DNA of 27,900 nt, taken from positions 32,512 through 60,411 of the forward strand of contig DCVM01000145.1 in assembly GCA_002327985.1 (NCBI GenBank), in the 5' to 3' direction. Of this stretch, positions 16,513-22,424 are shown piece by piece (positions within the stretch are counted from its first letter, which is position 1; each line of letters opens with the position of its first letter). The notes under the pieces are model-generated. The model saw nothing but the letters and a program-made list of their open reading frames with translations. It had not been told where the DNA came from and made no database searches. The translations under genes were made by a program, and so were the position numbers. Origin of the DNA: Syntrophaceae bacterium UBA2188 (lineage in GTDB: Bacteria; Desulfobacterota; BSN033; UBA1163).

Positions 16513-18141
16513 TTAAAAGATGGATGGTTCTTTAAATTCTCCATAGACTTCTTTGAAGACCTTGGTCATTTCTCCCACTGTGGCGTATGCTTTACAGCAT
16601 TCGAGAAGATAAGGCATGACATTCTTTTCTTCTTTTGCTGCGCTTTCAAGATCTTTGAGCAATTGAACAACCTTACGATTGTCTCTTTCCCGTTTGACTC
16701 CCTGAAGCCGTTGAACCTGTTCTTGGACGGATTCCTGACGGTATTCATGGAGTTCCACTTCCATCTCTTCCCCTTCGGTATATTTATTTACCCCCACCTT
16801 AATCAATTCTCCCTTTTGGACTCCCTTTTCAAACTCATAGGCCTGTTTCGCTACTTCTTTTTGGACATAACCTGTTTCCACGGCTTTGATCATTCCGCCC
16901 ATCTCATCAATTTTCTTCATCTCTTCAACAATCTTCTGTTCCATCTGCTTGGTCAAGGTTTCGATAAAATAGGACCCGGCTAAGGGATCCACCGTATCCC
17001 TCATTCCAATCTCCTCCATGAGAATCTGGAATGTTCTCAAAGAGAGAAGGGCTGCCCGAGGAGTGGGAATGGTATAGGCTTCATCAAAAGAGCAGAGGGC
17101 GGTTGTCTGAGCTCCGCCCAATGCAGCAGCCAGAGCATAGTAGGCGCCACGGATGATATTATTTTCGGGCTGGGCCTTGGTCATTCCATATCCACCGCCC
17201 CCGAAGATTCCTCGTAGAAGGAGAGACCGATTATCCTTGGCTCCGTACCGTTCTTTTAAATTAATAGCCCAGAGCTTCCTGGCTGCACGAAACTTGGCCA
17301 CTTGTTCCCAGAGGTTCCCAAAGACATTGAGATTGAAAGTGAAGCCCCTTACGAAGTCATCGATGTGATGGCCTCGTTTGAGGACCTCATCAATATAGGT
17401 ATTGGCAATCTGGAAGGCGTAAGCGATCTCTTGGACTGGAGAACAACCTGATTCACGGATGTGATAGCCGCAGACACTCACAGGGTTGGTTCGGGGAAGT
17501 TCCTTCATGGAATATTCAATGGTATCACCGATGAGCCGTACGGCAGGTTTGACCGGAAAGATCCATGCCCCCCTTCCAATCATCTCTTTGAGAATATCGT
17601 TTTGAGGGGTGGCGCTGACTCGATCTTTTTTAAATCCAAATTTTTCGGCGGTCGCCTGGAACATCGCCAGCATGATGCTGGCTACAGCATTGATGGTGAG
17701 TCCGGCACCGATCCGGTCAAGGGGAATGCCCTGGAAGGCCACCTCAAAGTCACGCAGTGAATCGACCGCCATCCCGACCCTTCCCACTTCACCCTCCGCC
17801 AGCGGGTCATCGGAATCAAGTCCCATCTGAGTGGGGAGATCAAAAGCCACATTGAGTCCGGTCTGTCCATGAGAAATCATCAGTTTAAAACGCTCGTTGG
17901 TCTCTTTGGGCATTCCGAAACCCGTATATTGCCGGGTGGTCCACTCCCGGCTTCGATATCCCTGTAGATGGATCCCACGTGTAAAAGGATATTCTCCGGG
18001 GGGAGCTAAATCCTTTGACGGGTCAAAGCCAATCTCCTCTAAATCCTTTTGGGTATAAAGAGGTTTGATGTGTAGGCCCGATTGGAGGATGACATCCTGA
18101 ACTTCGTCCTTCTCGTTTTTGATGTATTTTGCGACACCCAT
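16513..18141 (-). CDS. mcmA1: Methylmalonyl-CoA mutase large (catalytic) subunit
   Basis: This 542-residue TIM-barrel subunit of a B12-dependent acyl-CoA mutase has the split, archaeal-type architecture without a fused cobalamin domain. Substrate residues can be placed by alignment with Propionibacterium MutB. Tyr89 corresponds to Y72 in TTRQYTGFG and Arg207 to R190 in NDILKEMIGRGAW. Both are conserved, whereas isobutyryl-CoA mutase has Phe/Gln and 2-hydroxyisobutyryl-CoA mutase Ile/Gln there. A carboxylated substrate such as methylmalonyl-CoA (or a related alkyl-malonyl/succinyl-CoA) is therefore expected. Other typical stretches are VAFDLPTQMGLDSDDP, IDPLAGSYF-like VDPLAGSYFIE, and VGVNKYTEGEE. 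GAGGAG precedes the ATG. Its B12 subunit is encoded two genes upstream, separated by a four-helix-bundle gene. No meaB chaperone or epimerase is in the window. Confidence 0.93.
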   Translation of the reverse strand: MGVAKYIKNEKDEVQDVILQSGLHIKPLYTQKDLEEIGFDPSKDLAPPGEYPFTRGIHLQGYRSREWTTRQYTGFGMPKETNERFKLMISHGQTGLNVAFDLPTQMGLDSDDPLAEGEVGRVGMAVDSLRDFEVAFQGIPLDRIGAGLTINAVASIMLAMFQATAEKFGFKKDRVSATPQNDILKEMIGRGAWIFPVKPAVRLIGDTIEYSMKELPRTNPVSVCGYHIRESGCSPVQEIAYAFQIANTYIDEVLKRGHHIDDFVRGFTFNLNVFGNLWEQVAKFRAARKLWAINLKERYGAKDNRSLLLRGIFGGGGYGMTKAQPENNIIRGAYYALAAALGGAQTTALCSFDEAYTIPTPRAALLSLRTFQILMEEIGMRDTVDPLAGSYFIETLTKQMEQKIVEEMKKIDEMGGMIKAVETGYVQKEVAKQAYEFEKGVQKGELIKVGVNKYTEGEEMEVELHEYRQESVQEQVQRLQGVKRERDNRKVVQLLKDLESAAKEEKNVMPYLLECCKAYATVGEMTKVFKEVYGEFKEPSIF

Positions 18142-18168
18142 AATTTACTCCTCAATAGGGGGCCGAGG

Positions 18169-18216
18169 ATCGCTTTGCTCAAGGAGCGCTCCGCTTAAGG
18201 AGCGTTTCACTTGAGG
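18169..18216 (+). repeat. Three tandem 16-bp units, left flank of the four-helix-bundle gene
   Basis: ATCGCTTTGCTCAAGG (18169-18184), AGCGCTCCGCTTAAGG (18185-18200) and AGCGTTTCACTTGAGG (18201-18216) are exact 16-base tandem units with the shared frame NNCGnnnnnCTnnAGG. The same unit occurs twice in inverted orientation at 18653-18684 on the other side of the gene, and twice at 10562-10593. Confidence 0.75.
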
Positions 18217-18227
18217 GAAAACCCTCC

Positions 18228-18599
18228 TTATCTACTCCTTAAAGAGTTGATTAGCCCGTGAAGTTTCCGGTCAATGATTTCGGCCCGCTTTCTGATCTCG
18301 ATAGACTCTTCTTCCCTAATAAGCTTTCTACGCTTCAAAATCTCAGATAATGTCAGCACTTCGAAAAGTGATCCTTCTGCAATATAAATATATTGAATGA
18401 ACTCTTTCTTATATTGTCTCCCTTTGCCCTCAGCGATATTCTGCGGGATGCTCGTGACGGCTGCTTCCATTTGGCAAACTACTCTTGAATATTTATTGGG
18501 TGGAAAAGAGTCCAAAATGTTGAGAACATAATCGGCGAAGTAAACAGCAAGATGCCAAACTTCAAGTTTCTCAAAAGGAAATTTAAATTCACTATTCAT
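18228..18599 (-). CDS. Four-helix-bundle protein (S23/23S rRNA intervening-sequence protein family)
   Basis: This 123-residue protein matches the IVP/S23 family: KFPFEKLEVWHLAV at the start, FPPNKYSRVVCQMEAAVTSIPQNIAEGKGR (quoted in part: IPQNIAEGKGR) and FIQYIYIAEGSLFEVLTLSEI, with a helix-rich tail. Such proteins were first noted inside 23S rRNA intervening sequences and are common as scattered single genes; their molecular job is not established. Here the gene sits between the two methylmalonyl-CoA mutase subunit genes, on the same strand, and is bracketed by inverted 16-bp units. That argues for a later insertion and not for a role in the mutase reaction. The ribosome-binding site is weak (AGGGG). 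Confidence 0.88.
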   Translation of the reverse strand: MNSEFKFPFEKLEVWHLAVYFADYVLNILDSFPPNKYSRVVCQMEAAVTSIPQNIAEGKGRQYKKEFIQYIYIAEGSLFEVLTLSEILKRRKLIREEESIEIRKRAEIIDRKLHGLINSLRSR

Positions 18600-18652
18600 G
18601 GATCTTCAGCCCCTATCCGTTATAAGAGTGCCTCAAGACCTAAAAGGCCGTT

Positions 18653-18684
18653 CCTTAAGTGAAACGTTCCTCAAGGGAACGAGG
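18653..18684 (-). repeat. Two inverted 16-bp units, right flank of the four-helix-bundle gene
   Basis: CCTTAAGTGAAACGTT (18653-18668) reads AACGTTTCACTTAAGG on the minus strand, two mismatches from the unit at 18201-18216. CCTCAAGGGAACGAGG (18669-18684) is a second, more diverged unit. They lie 11 bases after the stop of the B12-subunit gene. Confidence 0.65.
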
Positions 18685-18695
18685 TTCCCGCTCCT

Positions 18696-19094
18696 CTATC
18701 TGTTTTTGATATGTTCTTTGATCCATCGGGTCGATTCGTCAAAAGGGGTTCCCCCTGGAAATATTCCTTTGATTCCTATTTCTTGCAATTTAGGAATATC
18801 CCTTTTGGGGATGACTCCCCCGACGACGACCAGAATGTCATCGATCTTATTTTTTCTCATTTCCCTCATCAGTTTTTCACAGATCGGCAGGTGGGCGCCG
18901 GACATGATCGAGAGACCGATGACATCCACATCTTCTTGGATGGCCGTCTGGGTAATTTGATCGATGGTCTGATGAAGGCCGGTGTAAATGACTTCCATCC
19001 CTGCATCGCGCAGGGCCTGAGCGACGACCTTGGCTCCTCGGTCATGACCGTCCAGACCAGGTTTTGCAACTAAGATACGGATCCTCTTTTCCAC
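18696..19094 (-). CDS. mcmA2: Methylmalonyl-CoA mutase small subunit, cobalamin-binding
   Basis: This 132-residue stand-alone B12-binding domain has the DxHxxG motif LDGHDRG with the cobalt-ligating H17, followed by SIMSGAHLP and VVVGGVIPKRDIP, which line the dimethylbenzimidazole tail pocket. It is the partner of the 542-residue catalytic subunit encoded downstream, forming the holo-mutase that interconverts methylmalonyl-CoA and succinyl-CoA or close analogues. The start is GTG at 19094 with AAGGGAGAG upstream. It begins 11 bases after the GntR stop, so regulator and mutase share a transcript. Confidence 0.94.
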   Translation of the reverse strand: MEKRIRILVAKPGLDGHDRGAKVVAQALRDAGMEVIYTGLHQTIDQITQTAIQEDVDVIGLSIMSGAHLPICEKLMREMRKNKIDDILVVVGGVIPKRDIPKLQEIGIKGIFPGGTPFDESTRWIKEHIKNR

Positions 19095-19105
19095 TTTTCT
19101 CTCCC

Positions 19106-19792
19106 TTAGGGGGCCATTCTTCCCTCTTCAATTTCCTTCAGGACAAGATCCTTTCCCCTCTCCAAATGCTTTTGGACAAGCCTTTCTGCCAATCTTGGGT
19201 TTTTCTTCTTCATGGCCTCCAACATCTGGCGATGGTCTTTATTAGAATGACTGATACCATGTTGGGTGTGGAGCAGGGCAGATCGATAGCGATAAAAATA
19301 ATCTCGGAAATTATTAATCATCTCGACGAGTTTTTTACTTTTGCAAGATTTATAGAGAAGATCATGAAATTCAGTGTGAAGTTGAACGACCTTCTCATCG
19401 TCTCCCTTCGTTAAGGCCTCCTCCGATTCTTTCAGTTTTTTCTCCAGCGTGGAGATTTTGTCTGGGGTGATATGAAGGGTGGCCAAATAGGCGGCATAAC
19501 TTTCAAGGGCGCTTCGAATGCCAAAGATTTCCTCAACGTCCTCTTTGGTGAATTCTCTTACAGCAAATCCTCCCTTTGGAAGTCGTGAGACCAATTCATC
19601 CCTTTCCAGTTTATGAAAGGCTTCCCGAACGGGAGTACGACTGATCCCGACCTGATGGGCCAACTGTTCTTCGATGAGCCTTTGCCCAGCTTTTAATTTT
19701 CCGTGGAGAATGGATTTTTTTAGAGATTCATAGACTTCTTCTCTTAATGATTTCCTTTTACCGACCCGAAGGCCTCCTAATGTCGTATCCAC
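19106..19792 (-). CDS. GntR-family transcriptional regulator, FCD subfamily
   Basis: This 228-residue regulator has an N-terminal winged helix-turn-helix (about 15-80: LREEVYESLKKSILHGKLKAG, quoted in part, and VGISRTPVREAFHKLERDELV) and a C-terminal all-helical FCD ligand domain (about 85-220). FCD metal-site positions are occupied by H139, H143, H187 and H209; the first is usually Asp, so the metal or ligand preference may differ. FCD regulators typically repress catabolic operons for organic acids and are released by the substrate or a CoA derivative. It is the first gene of the mutase-hyuAB cluster, starting at GTG with AAAGGAGGG upstream. Its own promoter carries a site matching the one at the TRAP gene, which suggests autoregulation and joint control. 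Confidence 0.92.
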   Translation of the reverse strand: MDTTLGGLRVGKRKSLREEVYESLKKSILHGKLKAGQRLIEEQLAHQVGISRTPVREAFHKLERDELVSRLPKGGFAVREFTKEDVEEIFGIRSALESYAAYLATLHITPDKISTLEKKLKESEEALTKGDDEKVVQLHTEFHDLLYKSCKSKKLVEMINNFRDYFYRYRSALLHTQHGISHSNKDHRQMLEAMKKKNPRLAERLVQKHLERGKDLVLKEIEEGRMAP

Positions 19793-19820
19793 AGAACCCT
19801 CCTTTTCGATTAAAAATTTT

Positions 19821-19876
19821 GTATACTGTATCCAGAGTTATATCATTTTTATACGCCAAGGGTATTCGCTTGTCAA
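19821..19876 (-). promoter_or_regulatory. Promoter of the GntR-mutase-hyuAB cluster with GntR-type operator
   Basis: On the minus strand TTGACA (19871-19876), a 17-base spacer and TATAAA (19848-19853) make a near-consensus sigma-70 promoter. The site GTATACTGTATCC (19821-19833) lies just downstream of the expected transcription start, where a bound repressor would block elongation or initiation. It differs by one base from the palindrome at 1007-1019. Confidence 0.65.
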
Positions 19877-19888
19877 GGGTTTTTTGGG

Positions 19889-20008
19889 AGATTTCTGAAA
19901 CGGTCCAGAAATCTTGATTACACCGATCATAAAACGATTACATAGATCAGGAATGTGTTGAAAATAAAGAAGAATCCGTGTAATCATCTTTTCAAATCTG
20001 TGTAATCA
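19889..20008 (-). repeat. Interspersed ~120-bp repeat, copy 2, overlapping the MFS gene 3' end
   Basis: Read on the minus strand it starts TGATTACACAGATTTGAAAA, contains GATTACACGGATT and ATCTATGTAATC, and ends in the hairpin AGATTTCTG/CAGAAATCT (19889-19897 and 19906-19914), the same plan as the copy at 1081-1188. The MFS stop codon lies within it. Confidence 0.7.
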
Positions 20009-21189
20009 GTGGAGATTCGGGAGCGGTGAGCAAAGAAAATGGAGATCATAACGAGAAGGAAAAACAGGGAGATGAGAATGAAGCTCCAATGGTAAGAACC
20101 GGTCAGGTCCTTTGCTTTTCCGACCAAATAAGGTGCGACAAACAGGCCAATGCTCGAGCAGGTTGAGATGACCCCAAATCCTAACCCCACATTTTCCTGT
20201 TTCAATGTCTCGGGGGGAAGGGAGTAAATAGGTGAAGGGATAAGAGCAGAGAAAATTCCCATCAAGATAACGAGAAGTAGATAGGAGGAACTGAAGTTGA
20301 AAGTGAAAGTCAGAATCGATAAGGCGATTCCTCCAATTCCGATCAGCCATTCCTGGCGTCGGAACCGGTCTACCAAATATCCTGTGGGTGTACTCAAGAA
20401 AAGTGAACCTAACAGGGGGACACCTAAGAGGAAACCACTCTGTTCAATAGTGAAACCCTTCTCGATAAAAAAATTGGGTGCAAAAGTGGCAAAAGAGACA
20501 AAGCCTGCATTGAACCAAAGCCAGGAGAAGGCAATCCACCAAATAGGGAATCCCATTTGATTTAGCGATTTATAAATCCCAACGGGTTTTTGGTTTTTCA
20601 TGTTTGATGAAGAAGGGAGCTGATAGAGGATCAAGAAAAGAAAAGACGTGATGAACAAATAGCCTCCTGTCAATAGAATAGGGAAACGCCATCCCCATAA
20701 ACTTCCCAAGTTCCCAAAGAATCCAAAACAGATGACCGACCCCAAGGGGACACCGGTGTTATAAATTCCCATTGCAAAGCCTAATTCCCTATCCTTAAAC
20801 CATTGGGAAATAAGTTTTGGGAGGAAGACAGAAAGGGTGAAGGCTCCAATCCCGGCGATGATTCTTCCCAACCCAAGGATCCAGAGATCTATCCCTAATC
20901 CCACCATCAGTGTCCCTCCGATCATCAATAAAAAACAGCCCATCCCCAAAGGCCTCATTCCGTAACGATCTGAGAGAAACCCGCCTAAAAGAGAAATGAA
21001 AAGCCCCGGGAGTGCAAAGAGGCTCATGAGAAGTCCTGACTGGGCATAAGTGATATGGAGTTCAGAGATGATGAGAGGGAGAATGGGGGGAATGGATTGG
21101 AAAATGAGTGCGAAGGAAAGAATGGATAGATAGACCATCCCCAGGATCGCCCAGCGATAACTTTCAATTCTTTCACCTCTTTCCAACAA
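19984..21189 (-). CDS. MFS transporter (NNP/OFA-like 12-helix permease)
   Basis: This 401-residue major facilitator protein has about 12 hydrophobic helices and the conserved loop-2/3 motif GGFLSDRYGMRPLG, the typical G-x-x-x-D-R-x-G-R-R-like signature; a matching GYLVDRFRRQEW occurs in the second half. It probably transports a small organic solute across the inner membrane. The start is TTG at 21189, inside the end of the upstream DUF434 gene and preceded by AAGGAAGG, which indicates translational coupling. The last residues (STDYTDLKR) are encoded by the interspersed repeat at 19889-20008, so the native C-terminus has been replaced or extended. The substrate is not identifiable. Confidence 0.88.
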   Translation of the reverse strand: MLERGERIESYRWAILGMVYLSILSFALIFQSIPPILPLIISELHITYAQSGLLMSLFALPGLFISLLGGFLSDRYGMRPLGMGCFLLMIGGTLMVGLGIDLWILGLGRIIAGIGAFTLSVFLPKLISQWFKDRELGFAMGIYNTGVPLGSVICFGFFGNLGSLWGWRFPILLTGGYLFITSFLFLILYQLPSSSNMKNQKPVGIYKSLNQMGFPIWWIAFSWLWFNAGFVSFATFAPNFFIEKGFTIEQSGFLLGVPLLGSLFLSTPTGYLVDRFRRQEWLIGIGGIALSILTFTFNFSSSYLLLVILMGIFSALIPSPIYSLPPETLKQENVGLGFGVISTCSSIGLFVAPYLVGKAKDLTGSYHWSFILISLFFLLVMISIFFAHRSRISTDYTDLKR

Positions 21190-21886
21190 AACCTTCCTTT
21201 GTCCTCATCCGAATTAGAGATTCTAATTTGGTTTTCTTCCTTAAGATATGCCCAGCCAGATCGAAAACTTGATTGGATTGATCAATGAGGGCGGTGTCAC
21301 TGGAAGCGATCACCCCTGGAAACCCGATCAAAATCTTTTCCGGGACCTTCACGGCGATGGCATCCCCTCGGAGATTTTCTCTCTTGAGTTGGCTTCTGAC
21401 CTCCTGAGCTAACTCTCCACTCTTACTGATTGGAGCATCGAAGAGGAAGAGAGTCTGGCGGGGTCTCATTTTTTTTATGGTTTGGGTGATGATCTGGATG
21501 GCCTTCTCTGTCGTTTCGGACTGCTTGAAGCTTCCGGAAAGACCTGAGATGTCTCTGATGAAGCCGTCATCTGCCAATACCAAGGGCCGCCTTGAGAGGC
21601 CAGCTTCAATGGTGATTATAACGTTGTGGCCGTCTATAGCCAGGTCTTTGTTTTTGATTTCTTGAGCTGAAATCTTTTTCCTTTCTCTTGATCTTGAATC
21701 AGAGTCTGAGAACACTCCCCGGTGAAGGAGGTGGCGCTCATCAGAAGTCAGTCCGTATCGATTTCCCACCAACTCCAGAGAGGCTTTTCTGGGATACCCT
21801 CGATTGAGCAGGGAACGAAAGTCTTGTGATGCCTTCTCAAGATCTTTAAGTTTCAACCTCTCATTCATCCTCTGGTACTGACCCAT
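21173..21886 (-). CDS. DUF434 domain protein (COG2454-like), function unknown
   Basis: This 237-residue protein has the DUF434 pattern: an N-terminal helical part, LNRGYPRKASLELVGNRYGL with a following ERHLLHRGVFS, then a C-terminal DUF5616-like part with LAIDGHNVIITIEAGL, FLFDAPISKSGELA and ASSDTALID. The acidic positions (IDGHN, FDAPIS, SSDTALID) resemble a PIN/NYN-type nuclease core, D...D...D, which is an inference from spacing. The gene overlaps the MFS start by 17 bases. In-frame ATG codons exist at 21886 and 21868; neither has a good ribosome-binding site, so the start is uncertain. Confidence 0.82.
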   Translation of the reverse strand: MGQYQRMNERLKLKDLEKASQDFRSLLNRGYPRKASLELVGNRYGLTSDERHLLHRGVFSDSDSRSRERKKISAQEIKNKDLAIDGHNVIITIEAGLSRRPLVLADDGFIRDISGLSGSFKQSETTEKAIQIITQTIKKMRPRQTLFLFDAPISKSGELAQEVRSQLKRENLRGDAIAVKVPEKILIGFPGVIASSDTALIDQSNQVFDLAGHILRKKTKLESLIRMRTKEGFVGKR

Positions 21887-22024
21887 CCATCTCGCCGTGA
21901 GACATTATATCCTAATTTCTTTTAAAGGAAAAACAAAGGAAAAACATTTGTTGACAATTGAAAGGATGTGCGTGTAAAAATAGAAAAGAACGCCAGAATC
22001 AATCATGAACAAGGAGGGATCATC

Positions 22025-22285
22025 ATGGAAGCAGAAGAAATTAAGGTTTACTCGACACCCACTTGACCCTATTGCAAGATGGCGAAAGAGTTTCTTTCGC
22101 AGAAAGGATACACCTTTACTGAGTACGACGTCACTAAGGATCGGGCGGCGCTGGATGAAATGGTTAAGATTTCAGGGGCTCGGAGTGTTCCGGTCATTAC
22201 AGCATGCAATGAGGTGATGGTCGGATTTGATCGAACTCGACTGGAGCAAATGCTCAGTTGTATCAACCAAAGAAGTGAAGTATAA
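22025..22285 (+). CDS. Selenocysteine glutaredoxin-like protein (Uxx-star type), TGA recoded at codon 14
   Basis: Reading from the ATG at 22025 (AAGGAGGG six bases upstream) gives 86 residues if the in-frame TGA at 22064-22066 is read as selenocysteine: KVYSTPT-U-PYCKMAKEFL, with U14 in the position of the first cysteine of the glutaredoxin CPYC motif and C17 as resolving cysteine. The rest is a complete thioredoxin-fold glutaredoxin, with the cis-proline loop ARSVPV (P56) and the closing VGFDRTRLEQML. A stem-loop meeting bacterial SECIS rules follows the TGA. The family is known as Uxx-star glutaredoxin-like (seleno)proteins, presumed thiol or selenol oxidoreductases. Ordinary gene callers would start at 22079 and lose the active site. 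SelA, SelB and tRNA-Sec would be needed and are outside the window. Confidence 0.9.
22082..22100 (+). other. SECIS-like hairpin for selenocysteine insertion
   Basis: GCGAAAG (22082-22088) and CTTTCGC (22094-22100) form a perfect 7-bp stem with the loop AGTTT. The loop starts 22 bases after the TGA, and has G in its second position. Bacterial SECIS elements lie directly in the coding region with the apical loop roughly 16-37 bases from the UGA and a G in the first two loop positions, so this fits. Confidence 0.75.
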
Positions 22286-22424
22286 AAAAATGAAGGTTAG
22301 GGCTAAGGTAAAGATGCCGGTTTCTTTGAGAGATTAGGTCGGTCGTCTTTAAATTTGAAACCTTACCAATTGACTTTAGACCAAACTGGCTTCTTAACCT
22401 TGACCTATTAACTTCAGACAATTT

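Noticed and set aside
22064..22066. TGA read as a plain stop, making the gene a pseudogene
   Set aside because: The TGA is exactly at the redox cysteine, the rest of the frame is intact and a SECIS-like stem follows; random decay would not be expected to give this.
22005..22217. 70-codon plus-strand ORF starting just before the glutaredoxin
   Set aside because: It is out of frame with the selenoprotein and its ATG lies upstream of the ribosome-binding site that serves 22025.
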